Shown here: one piece after another, positions 1-7,600 of the stretch
Layout: each line of letters begins with the position of its first letter
Position numbering within the stretch: the first letter of the stretch is position 1
Assembly: GCA_007136375.1 (NCBI GenBank)
Contig: SLHB01000472.1
Span: forward strand, 1 to 8,191
DNA from: Candidatus Hydrogenedentota bacterium
GTDB lineage: Bacteria > Hydrogenedentota > Hydrogenedentia > Hydrogenedentales > SLHB01
Length of the DNA: 8,191 nucleotides
Reading direction: 5' to 3'
Program-made: the position numbers and the translations under genes
Notes under the pieces: generated by a model
Database searches by the model: none
What the model was told of the DNA's origin: nothing
What the model saw: the letters and a program-made list of their open reading frames with translations, nothing else

Positions 1-309
1 CTCGTCCGTATCGTCCTTACCTTCGTCTACAGTTTTAGCGTCCGGCCGCTGCGTCTCATTCTGGCCGCCGGCGCCGCTGTTCTCGCGTTGAGCGGCTGGG
101 CATTCGTCTGGGCCGCCGCCGTCCACCTGGGCCTGGCCCCCGGCGCATCCGGGCCCGCCTGGCTCACGGCGGGCATGCTGACCATCGCGGGCTTGCAACT
201 TTCCGCCCTTGGCGTCGCCGGCGTGTACACCGCCGAGATCTACGCTGGCGTGCGGGAGCGTCCCTCCTATGTGATTTGGGAAGCGCTCGGCTGGGACGGA
301 ACTCCGTGA
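1..309 (+). CDS. Family 2 glycosyltransferase, GtrB/ArnC-like, C-terminal membrane part (5' end outside window)
   Basis: The frame is open from the first base and ends at TGA 307-309, giving the last 102 residues of a longer protein. Two hydrophobic segments, about residues 18-42 and 53-76, are followed by a short cytoplasmic-looking tail with the pattern GVYTAEIYAGVRERPSYVI. This matches the usual C-terminus of polyprenyl-phosphate glycosyltransferases of the GtrB/ArnC/DPM1 type (typically GEYLGRIYxEVKxRPxYxV). Such enzymes transfer a sugar from a nucleotide sugar to undecaprenyl phosphate at the inner face of the membrane. The catalytic GT-A domain lies upstream of the window, so donor and acceptor cannot be judged. 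The stop overlaps the start of the next gene, which suggests co-translation with the amidohydrolase-like protein. Family assignment rests on the C-terminal pattern only. Confidence 0.75.
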   Translation, partial: LVRIVLTFVYSFSVRPLRLILAAGAAVLALSGWAFVWAAAVHLGLAPGASGPAWLTAGMLTIAGLQLSALGVAGVYTAEIYAGVRERPSYVIWEALGWDGTP

Positions 310-1085
310 TCATCGACAGCCACGCCCACGTACACCCCGATCCGGGCGGTCTCGGGCCGAAGCAAGACGCTTCCGTAGACGCCTTTCTCACGGCGTTGGA
401 CGCCTCGCCACTGGACCGTGTGGTGCTGCTCCCTATCGAGCCCTTTATACCCGTGGATTTCGTGTTCGATGTGGCCGCGCGGCGTCCGGGCAAGATCCTG
501 TGTTACGGGTCGGTGGACTGGAGGCTTGGCGCTGGGGCCGTAGAGGCGTTCGACGCACTCGCGTCCGAACGGCCCATAAGGGGGCTTAAGCTCCATCCCC
601 GGCGGCAGGGCATAACGCTCGCGGACATTGACCGCCTTGCCGAACTGGTCCGGGTGGCGCACCGCCATGAACTGCCCACGCTTGTTGACTGCTTTCCCTA
701 TGGCAAAGGCGCCTTACGGGACGAGTCCCTGGAGATCGTGGAAGCGTTGGCGGAGGCCGCGCCGGGCGCCCACATCATCATCGCGCATATGGGAGGAATC
801 CGGATCCTCGATGCGCTGATTCTCGCCCGGACCTCCTACACCATTCACTTCGACTTGTCCCTTACGTTTGACGTCTACCGGGGCAGCCACATCGAACAGG
901 ACATTTTCTACGCCATCCGCCGCCTTGGCCCGTCCCGTTGCCTCTACGGATCGGATTACCCAGACACGGATCTCACAGGATATTTGAAGGGCTTCCGGGA
1001 AGCATTGGACTCGCATGGATTCACGGGCGAAGACCAAGACTGGATCTTCGGCAAGACGGCCCAAGAGGTGTTGAGAATCCCCTGA
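306..1085 (+). CDS. Amidohydrolase-like metal-dependent hydrolase (TIM barrel)
   Basis: A 259-residue protein. I chose GTG 306 because it leads straight into the first barrel strand (MIIDSHAHVHP), follows a purine-rich GGGACGGA at 293-300 with 5-nt spacing, and forms a 4-base GTGA overlap with the upstream stop. An in-frame TTG at 276 would add ten unconvincing residues. Amidohydrolase-superfamily marks are HxH at residues 6-8 (strand 1), GLKLHP at 93-98 with a possible bridging Lys95, IIAHMGG at 158-164 with His161, and YGSDYPDTD at 214-222 with the strand-8 Asp217. This fits the Amidohydro_2 (COG2159) group of hydrolases and decarboxylases. Where the strand-5 metal His is expected, the sequence reads PTLVDCFPYG, with Asp128 in its place. 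There is no signal peptide, so it should be cytoplasmic. The substrate is unknown; linkage to a lipid-sugar glycosyltransferase hints at a glycan or small-molecule pathway. Confidence 0.88.
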   Translation: MIIDSHAHVHPDPGGLGPKQDASVDAFLTALDASPLDRVVLLPIEPFIPVDFVFDVAARRPGKILCYGSVDWRLGAGAVEAFDALASERPIRGLKLHPRRQGITLADIDRLAELVRVAHRHELPTLVDCFPYGKGALRDESLEIVEALAEAAPGAHIIIAHMGGIRILDALILARTSYTIHFDLSLTFDVYRGSHIEQDIFYAIRRLGPSRCLYGSDYPDTDLTGYLKGFREALDSHGFTGEDQDWIFGKTAQEVLRIP

Positions 1086-1102
1086 AACAAGGCGGCGCCG
1101 TC

Positions 1103-1117
1103 CCCAGGCTCCCTGGG
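1103..1117. repeat. Short perfect hairpin downstream of the amidohydrolase gene
   Basis: CCCAGG (1103-1108) and CCTGGG (1112-1117) form a 6-bp perfect stem with a 3-nt loop, 17 nt after the amidohydrolase stop. No T-run follows on either strand, so it is not a complete intrinsic terminator by itself. It could stabilise the 3' end of the plus-strand mRNA. Confidence 0.35.
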
Positions 1118-1159
1118 AAGAAGGGGAGACTCCTCCAGGAACGCCCGGCAACCAATGAA

Positions 1160-1220
1160 AATCCCTCCGAGACTCCTCGGTTATCACGAAGGGATCCGGA
1201 GGGATTCTGCTTGCCTTTTT
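1160..1220. terminator. Probable bidirectional terminator between convergent genes
   Basis: AATCCCTCCG (1160-1169) and CGGAGGGATT (1197-1206) are a perfect 10-bp inverted repeat separated by 27 nt, in the 147-nt gap between the convergent plus-strand amidohydrolase and minus-strand fusion gene. A smaller stem CCGAG/CTCGG (1167-1171, 1176-1180) overlaps the left arm. On the plus strand the right arm is followed after 9 nt by TTTTT at 1216-1220. On the minus strand the second arm runs into TTCATT. The loop is long and the T-runs are not adjacent, so efficiency is uncertain, but location and symmetry favour a shared terminator. Confidence 0.5.
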
Positions 1221-1232
1221 ATTCCGGACGGG

Positions 1233-3074
1233 TTATCCGGCTTCTTCTCCGTCGTCGGCCTGGGCCGAGGCGACAAGTTCCTCAAGGGCGTCCGCGAAGG
1301 CCTCGGGATCTTCTTCGAACTGAGCTTGGCAGTTCCCGCAGCAGAACCCAATGACATGGCCGTCATGCTCGACGGTGAACGCAGGGTCAACGGGCGCGTC
1401 CGCGATAAGGCAGACCGTGTTGATGGGCGCTTCCGGATCACCCGGAGCTTCTTGGGCGATCGTTTCTTCTTCCGGATCCGGATCGCCAGTTTCCTCGGCG
1501 TCGCCATTCTCCGGCGCATCCGGTTCTTCGGCTTCCTCATCCCCGTTGACAGGCGCAAGCGTCGCGCCCCGGAGCACTTGCAAGCCCTGCCTATCCAGCT
1601 CCCGCTCCAATTCCGTAATCCGGAACCGGAGTTCCCGTATCCGGGGCTCGGCCCGCGCCGCGGCTTGTTCGGCCAACGCGTCCGCGGCCTCGGGCGAGAC
1701 ATTGGTTTCCCAGAGGTAAAGCTGCTCCAGATCGGGGATAAGGGCAAAGACCCCGAGGCTGTCATCGCCAACGTCCGTCCCGTACAGATTCAGGTACCGG
1801 AGCCGGGACAAGCGTAGCAGGGGCGAGAGATCCTCGCCGGAGATAGAGGTTCGGGCGAGATTGAGCCGCTGCAGCGCGGCCATTTCGCCGACTTGTTCCA
1901 GCGCCTGGTCCGTAACGCCCGTTCCCGTGAGGTCGAGTTGGTGAATGTGCCGTTGAATGGGCCGTAGCCGCTCCAGCTCCTCATCGCCGAAGGACGCGCC
2001 CGCCTGGCTTGCCACCACGCGCAGGCCCGGCTCATCTTGGGCGATGGGGTGGATGATGATCTCCAATTCCCCGGCGAGCTCGAAGGCGCGCGCGTGGATG
2101 TCCGCGATCTCGTCTTCATCGGGCTGCCCGGGATCGAGGGCGGCGACGGCCGGCGCATCCTCGGCGCCGATCCGTTCGCCCGCGTATTCGGCCGCCGACT
2201 GCGGGGCCTGGTCTAGGTAGTCCGCCACGGCGCCGTCCTCCGGCGCGCCCGCCGCGACCCACCATTGGAGCACGGCCACTTCTTCCGGCGGCAGGGGCGA
2301 TCGGCCTTCCGGCGGCATGCGGTCGGGATGATCGGCGGGCAGGTTGAGCCGGCGGATCAGCTCGCTTTCGTGGGGTTGGCCGGCGGCGACGATGGAGCCT
2401 GTGTCGCCCCCGGTCATGATGGCTTCGTGGGTGTGGAGACGCAGGCCGCCATCGTCCGCGTCTGGCCCATGACAGGAATAGCAGCGGGCTTCAAGGATGG
2501 GCTGGACCAAATCGGCGTAGAGCCGGGCCCCCTCGGCCGCGGCTGGAACAACGCCGGGATCCTCTTCCGGGTCCGCCTCTTCATCGGGAACAACCTCGTC
2601 CTCGTCTTCCGCGGGCGCTTCCTGCTCTCCGGCGAGGTAAGCCTGCCAGCGCTCGGGCAACGCGTTCGTCAGGTGCCCCCGGCCATGGGTGATGGAGCCG
2701 CCATAGTGACCGGCCGCGCCGGTGAGCGCGACGGTGAGGGTCAAGGCCAGTAGGTACGGCCAGCGCTTGGGGTTGTAGTGGAGCGCCACGGCGAAGAGGG
2801 CCCCAATAACCATGGCGATGCCGAAGTTCCTGTGCGTCTCGAAGAGGCCGCCGCCGTAAGCGCCGTCCTGAGCAAGAGCCAGACCCGCGCTCACCGCGAG
2901 CACCGAAGCCACGGCCAAGGCCCATAACACGATGCGTTCCACATTGTGGAAGCCCGGCCTTTTTCCCCTAGGCGAGATAAGCGCCAACAGCGCGAGGACG
3001 AGGACAAACCCGATGGGCGCGTGCACGACGACGGGGTGCAAGCGCCCCAAGAAAGGCAACCATTCCTGCAACAA
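1233..3074 (-). CDS. Membrane cytochrome c fusion: DUF2231 - PSCyt1 heme domain - leucine-rich repeats - YHS-like Cys domain
   Basis: A 613-residue protein starting at TTG 3074. Residues 1-130 form a DUF2231-like membrane domain with about four hydrophobic helices (roughly 14-33, 46-69, 83-99, 106-121) and His-rich motifs (LGRLHPVVVHAPIGF, FETHRNFG). Residues 151-176 are an acidic Pro/Glu/Asp linker. Residues about 182-282 are a PSCyt1-type cytochrome c, with heme motif CYSCH at 198-202 and probable Met ligand 253 in MPP. Residues 377-472 hold four leucine-rich repeats of exactly 24 residues. A charged helical stretch (473-497) and a second acidic linker (512-549) lead to a YHS/TRASH-like domain (551-598) with Cys555 and GFCCGNC (Cys578, 579, 582). 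The heme, LRR and Cys domains probably lie on the periplasmic side. It is the last gene of the operon, 60 nt after the DUF1501 gene. The domain calls are firm, the role as an electron carrier is inferred, and the substrate or partner is unknown. Confidence 0.9.
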   Translation of the reverse strand: MLQEWLPFLGRLHPVVVHAPIGFVLVLALLALISPRGKRPGFHNVERIVLWALAVASVLAVSAGLALAQDGAYGGGLFETHRNFGIAMVIGALFAVALHYNPKRWPYLLALTLTVALTGAAGHYGGSITHGRGHLTNALPERWQAYLAGEQEAPAEDEDEVVPDEEADPEEDPGVVPAAAEGARLYADLVQPILEARCYSCHGPDADDGGLRLHTHEAIMTGGDTGSIVAAGQPHESELIRRLNLPADHPDRMPPEGRSPLPPEEVAVLQWWVAAGAPEDGAVADYLDQAPQSAAEYAGERIGAEDAPAVAALDPGQPDEDEIADIHARAFELAGELEIIIHPIAQDEPGLRVVASQAGASFGDEELERLRPIQRHIHQLDLTGTGVTDQALEQVGEMAALQRLNLARTSISGEDLSPLLRLSRLRYLNLYGTDVGDDSLGVFALIPDLEQLYLWETNVSPEAADALAEQAAARAEPRIRELRFRITELERELDRQGLQVLRGATLAPVNGDEEAEEPDAPENGDAEETGDPDPEEETIAQEAPGDPEAPINTVCLIADAPVDPAFTVEHDGHVIGFCCGNCQAQFEEDPEAFADALEELVASAQADDGEEAG

Positions 3075-3080
3075 CGAAAT

Positions 3081-3085
3081 CCTCC
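3081..3085 (-). promoter_or_regulatory. Ribosome binding site deciding a TTG start
   Basis: On the minus strand GGAGG lies 6 nt before TTG 3074 (9 nt before a second in-frame TTG at 3071). The coding frame contains no ATG or GTG that would keep the complete first DUF2231 helix and have a comparable Shine-Dalgarno site, so a TTG start is best supported. Confidence 0.65.
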
Positions 3086-3134
3086 GTGGCGCGCCGCGCC
3101 CTGTGAGCCGCGGCCCGCCGTGCCTGGGCCCGGA

Positions 3135-4604
3135 TCAGGCCAGAATGTCCCTGACCACTCTGCCATGGACGTCCGTAAGCCGGAAACGCCGTCCCTGGTG
3201 CCGGTAGGTCAGCCTCGTGTGGTCAATCCCGAAGAGATGGAGCAGCGTGGCGTGGAAATCATGGACGTGTACGGGGTCCTTGGCCACGTTGTAGCCGAGA
3301 TCGTCCGTCTCGCCATAAGTCATGCCCGGGCGGATGCCGCCGCCGGCCATCCATATGGAGAAGCCATTGATATGGTGGTCCCGGCCCGTGCCCTGGGCCA
3401 TGGGGGTCCGTCCAAACTCGCCGCCCCAGATCACCAGGGTGTCGTCGAGCATGCCCCGCTGCTTCAGGTCCATGATCAAAGCGGCGGAGGCTTGGTCGAC
3501 GTGACCGGCCGCCGTCTCCATGCCGCCCTTGATGTTGCTGTGGTGATCCCAACCCCGGTGATAGAGCTGGATGAAGCGCACGCCGCGTTCGGCCAGGCGG
3601 CGGGCCATAAGGCAGTTGGCGGCGAAGGATCCGTCAAGGCTGTTCATGCCGTACATCGCCTTGATGTAGTCCGGCTCGCCCTGGAGATCCATCAGTTCCG
3701 GCACGCTGGTCTGCATGCGGAAAGCCATCTCGTACTGGCTAATCCGCGAAGCGATCTCGGGATCGTCCACGACTTCATCGCGGATCTCGTTGAGTTCGCG
3801 GACGGACGACACCACGTCACGCTGACATTCGTGACCGACGCCAAGGGGATTGTCCACGTAATGGACGGGTTGGCCCGTGGATGCAAAGGGCACGCCTTGG
3901 TACTCGCTGGGCAGAAAGCCGCTGTGCCATTGGCGCGCGCTGATGGGCTGATCTTGGCCGCCGCCCGCGGAGGTCATGACCACAAATCCGGGGAGGTCGT
4001 TGGATTCGTTGCCGAGGCCGTAGGTCACCCATGAGCCCATGCTGGGCCGGCCGCTGATGCTCGTGCCCGTGTTCATGAACGTGTGTGCGGGATCGTGGTT
4101 AATCTGTTCGGTGACCATGGAGCGAACGATGCAGATGTCGTCGGCGACGGCGGCGGTATACGGAAACACTTCCGAGATCTGTTGGCCTGATTCGCCGCTT
4201 GGGCGGAAGCCGAACTGAGGCGCTTTGCAGATGAGCTCCTCGCCCTGCAATTGCGCGATCTGTTCGCCGTCCGTCAGGGACGAGGGCATCGGTTTCCCAT
4301 CCATTTCCGCCAGTTTTGGCTTCGGATCGAAGGTTTCCAAGTGGGAGGGACCGCCCGCCATGTACAAGAAGATGACACGCTTCACCTTAGGCGTGAAGTG
4401 GGGCGAACCAATGACGCCTTGCCAGTGTGGCGACGCCAGCGCGCTCTCCGCGGCGCCTCGGAACAAACTCTGATCCAGAAGGGAAGCGAGGGCCAAGGTG
4501 CCAACGCCCCGCAGCGCCTTTCCAAAGAACTGCCGCCGGGTGTGGTAGCGGGCGGACTCGCCCAACGGAGTCTGGAGAAATTGGTCGTTCGGGTTCTTGT
4601 CCAT
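3135..4604 (-). CDS. DUF1501 family Tat-exported protein (alkaline phosphatase/sulfatase-like fold)
   Basis: A 489-residue protein. I chose ATG 4604 because AAGGAAGG (4613-4620) precedes it by 8 nt and the product then has the normal family N-terminus; the frame stays open much further upstream but that part is antisense-like noise over the PSD1 gene. A twin-arginine signal HTRRQFFGKAL (residues 21-31, Arg23-Arg24) and a following hydrophobic stretch indicate folded export through Tat. Family motifs in order: FLYMAGGPSHLETFDPKP (79-96), MNTG and GRPSMGSWVTYGLG (177-198), QLYHRGWDHH (346-355), WGGEFGRTP (393-401), GRDHH (407-411) and HDFHATLLHLFGID (448-461). The repeated Asp-His pairs suggest metal binding, as in the alkaline phosphatase superfamily, but the DUF1501 reaction is not established. 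It is nearly always encoded beside PSD1 genes, as here. Length is typical. Confidence 0.93.
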   Translation of the reverse strand: MDKNPNDQFLQTPLGESARYHTRRQFFGKALRGVGTLALASLLDQSLFRGAAESALASPHWQGVIGSPHFTPKVKRVIFLYMAGGPSHLETFDPKPKLAEMDGKPMPSSLTDGEQIAQLQGEELICKAPQFGFRPSGESGQQISEVFPYTAAVADDICIVRSMVTEQINHDPAHTFMNTGTSISGRPSMGSWVTYGLGNESNDLPGFVVMTSAGGGQDQPISARQWHSGFLPSEYQGVPFASTGQPVHYVDNPLGVGHECQRDVVSSVRELNEIRDEVVDDPEIASRISQYEMAFRMQTSVPELMDLQGEPDYIKAMYGMNSLDGSFAANCLMARRLAERGVRFIQLYHRGWDHHSNIKGGMETAAGHVDQASAALIMDLKQRGMLDDTLVIWGGEFGRTPMAQGTGRDHHINGFSIWMAGGGIRPGMTYGETDDLGYNVAKDPVHVHDFHATLLHLFGIDHTRLTYRHQGRRFRLTDVHGRVVRDILA

Positions 4605-4612
4605 CGTCCATG

Positions 4613-4620
4613 CCTTCCTT
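4613..4620 (-). promoter_or_regulatory. Ribosome binding site for the DUF1501 gene
   Basis: AAGGAAGG on the minus strand, 8 nt before ATG 4604. It fixes the start of the DUF1501 protein, whose frame otherwise runs open for over 140 further codons upstream. An out-of-frame ATG lies between this site and the true start. Confidence 0.6.
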
Positions 4621-4626
4621 AACGTT

Positions 4627-4641
4627 CCCCGGGGTCCGGGG
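4627..4641 (-). repeat. Intercistronic hairpin between the PSD1 and DUF1501 genes
   Basis: CCCCGG (4627-4632) and CCGGGG (4636-4641) form a perfect 6-bp GC stem with a 3-nt loop in the 53-nt gap. It lies just upstream of the DUF1501 ribosome binding site. No T-run follows, so it is not an intrinsic terminator. It may act in mRNA processing or stability, or may simply reflect high GC. Confidence 0.35.
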
Positions 4642-4657
4642 ACGCCGCGCGGCGCGG

Positions 4658-7600
4658 TCAGTACCGGGTAATCGTCTCGTGCAGGTTGAGGGTCGTCCGC
4701 GCGACGGAGGTCCACGCCGCGATTTCCACCGGGTCCAACGAGTCCGGCCCCTCCCAAATGCCTACTTGCAGCAACTCCTCCGCCTCCTCCGGGTGCTCCC
4801 GGTAATGGCGCAAATGGTTTTCGTAGAGGGTCTTGAGTACGTCGAGCTCCCGGGCTTCGGGATCGCGGGCCAAGGCGCGGCGGAAGGCCCAGGCCGCCCG
4901 CTCCTCCGGCGTCTCTTCCGGCCGCTGGAGAATCTGCTCGGCGAACACCCGGGCCGCCTCGACGAAGGAGGGATCGTTCAACAAGACCAGGGCCTGCGAA
5001 GGCGTGTTCGAACGGTTCCGATACGCCACGCACATTTCCCGGCTCGGCGCGTCAAAGGCCATAAGCATGGGATGCAGGAAGGTCCGTTGCCGGTGGATGT
5101 ACACCCCGCGGCGCCATTGGTTTTCGTCTTCATCATGTTCGTAGGTGCGCCGGGGGAAGTTCAGGTGATCCCAGTGCCCCTCCGGTTGGTACGGCATGAT
5201 CGGCGGCCCAAACATGTCCGTATGCAACAGGCCGGCCGCGGCAAGGGCGTTATCCCGGACGAACTCGGCGTCGAGCCGGCGCGGAATCTGCCGCGCGAGG
5301 AGGCGGTTATCCGGATCCGCCTCGCGCAGCTCCGGCCGTGGCTGCGAGGACTGGCGGTAGGCCTGCGAGGTCACCATGAGGCGGACCATGTGCTTCACGT
5401 CCCAGCCGCTTTCACGAAATTCCACCCCGAGCCAGTCCAACAGGCCGGGATGCGTGGGCATTTCGCCTTGGCTGCCGAGGTCGTCCGGGCTGCGGGACAG
5501 ACCTTCGCCGAAGAACAGCGCCCAGAAGCGGTTGGTCACCGCGCGCGCTATCAAGGGATTCTCCTCGGAGACCAGCCACTCGGCAAGGTCCAACCGGGTC
5601 GCCCGGCCTTCTTCCGTTTTGGCCGAGCCGAGAAACGCGGGCACGGCTGGCTCCACCACTTCGCCGGAATCGTCCATCCAGTTGCCCCGGGGCAAGACAC
5701 GTGTCTCGCGCGGCTCGTCCCGGGCCTGGGTAATAAGCACTTGGTGGACCACGCCCTTCTCCATGATTCCATCGTGCTCGCGCTCCAGTTCGGCGCGGCG
5801 TTCATCCAGGGAAACGAACCGTTCAGGCTCGGTCTCGCGGCGGAATTGCCGCGTGAAGGCCTGCTGTTGGTCTTCGTCCAACTCGTCGAAGGAATGGTCC
5901 GCAAGGGAACTCACGGCGATGGGCACGCCTTCCACGGACCGGGCCTCAAAGCCGAGTTCGTCCCAGTAGACCGCGCCATCGTGCTGGGTGAAGGCCGCGC
6001 CATCCACCTGCAGACCCACGACACCCACACTCGATGCAGGGACCGCCAGGCGCGTCCATTCGCCCACGGCGGGCAACGATCCCATGCGCAGGTGACCGGG
6101 GTTGTCGTCGTCGTCGTTCCGGCCATAGGGGATCACATCCTCGCCCCAGGCCGCGCGGTGGGCCCAGCCATTTTCCCGCGTATGGAATTGCAGCATCACG
6201 GCGGCAGGCGGATTCTCAGGATCCAACCAAACCCAGCAGTATATTACGGTGTCTTCCTCGGCCTGGATGGGCTCGTTGACGGCGCGGACGTAGTGTTGCT
6301 CCAAGCCGTCGGCCTGCTGCAAGCGGGAGACCTCGCCCCGGTGAACGGGCCCGTCGTCCGCGCTGATGTAGTTCCAATCGCCTTGCACTTCCTCGAAGCC
6401 GCCTACGTCGTCCACGCGGTCGCGGAGCCACGCTTCCTCCCTGGGTTCGGCTTGCGCCACCCGCTCGCGCAGATCGGCGCGCCACGCGTCGAAAGCGTCC
6501 AACTCGCTGTCGCGAAGGGCGAAGGCTTCGTCCGTCTCCTTGAGTTCTTCGCGCAACTGGTCCAGCAGCTCCCGGTACTCGCGTTGCACATACTCCATCG
6601 ACGGTTCCCGGACGGTTTCGTGGGAGTAGACGCCGGGTTCTTGGATGTCCGCAAAGAAGGCGCCGAAGGAATAGAAGTCCTTGATCGTGTAGGGGTCATA
6701 CTTATGGTCATGGCATTGGGCGCAGCTCATGGACGCGCCCATGAAGGCGCTTCCAGTGGCCTCCACGCGGTCCGCCATGTACATCGCCAGGTATTCCTTT
6801 TCCTGCGCGCCGCCTTCCGCCGTTGTCAGGTTCAGGCGGTTGAAACCGCTGGCGATGAGTTGATCTTCCGAGGGGTCCTCCAGCAGGTCGCCCGCGAGCT
6901 GTTCACGGGTGAACTGATCAAAGGGCATGTTGTCGTTGAAGGCCCGGATCACGTAGTCACGGTACGCCCACACCGGCTGGGTCTCGTCGGAGTGGTAGCC
7001 CGTGGTGTCGGCGTAACGGACCTGGTCAAGCCAGTGCACGGCCATGCGTTCGCCGTAGGCTTCAGAGGCCAATAGCCGGTCGATCGCTTGCTGGTACGCG
7101 TCGGGGGATTCGTCTTCCAGAAAGGCCTCCATCTCCTCGGGAGTTGGAGGCAAGCCCGTCAGGTCCAAGGTGACGCGGCGCAGGAGCGTTTCCCGGTCCG
7201 CCTCCGCCGCGGGTTCGATGCCGCGCGCTTCAAGGGGCGCCAGGATGAAGTGGTCAATCTCATTGCGGGGCCAATCCGTTTGCTCCACATCCGGCGTCTC
7301 GGGCCGCTCGGGGGGCAGGTAGGCCCAGTGTTCCTCATATTCGGCTCCCGCATCGATCCAGCGCCGCACCAGGTCCTGCTGTTCCGGTTGCAGAGGATCG
7401 TGGCTTACCGTCACGGCCTGGCCCACGGGATCTTCGATCTCCACCGAAGCGGGCGGCATCTGGTCGTCGGGGTTGCTGGTGGTGATGCGGCGGAAGGCCT
7501 CACTCGCCTCGGCATCGCCCGGAACGATGGCCGCGCGGCCCCTGCTGGTGTCCGTCGCGCCTTCGAAGGTGTCAAGCCGCAGATTGGCGTGGCGCGCGTT

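Noticed and set aside
1471..1484. Tandem TCCGGA repeat
   Set aside because: It lies in the acidic DPDPEE linker of the fusion gene and is explained by repeated Asp-Pro codons; no wider repeat array exists.
1155..1817. Plus-strand frame of 220 codons starting near the convergent gap
   Set aside because: It begins inside the inverted repeat and is antisense to the Cys domain, acidic linker and part of the LRRs of the fusion protein. It has no recognisable domain.
2946..4034. Plus-strand open frame of about 360 codons opposite the DUF1501 gene
   Set aside because: It is antisense to conserved DUF1501 motifs and shows no family pattern of its own.
4605..5033. Upstream extension of the DUF1501 reading frame
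   Set aside because: It overlaps the PSD1 gene in another frame, has Arg/Gly/Pro-rich noise composition, and would bury the Tat signal. A good ribosome binding site precedes ATG 4604.
4427..7075. Very long plus-strand open frame (about 880 codons) opposite the PSD1 gene
   Set aside because: It is antisense to a protein with clear DUF1549/DUF1553 and heme motifs. The translation is rich in Arg, Gly, His and Val without recognisable domains, as expected from the complement of high-GC coding DNA.
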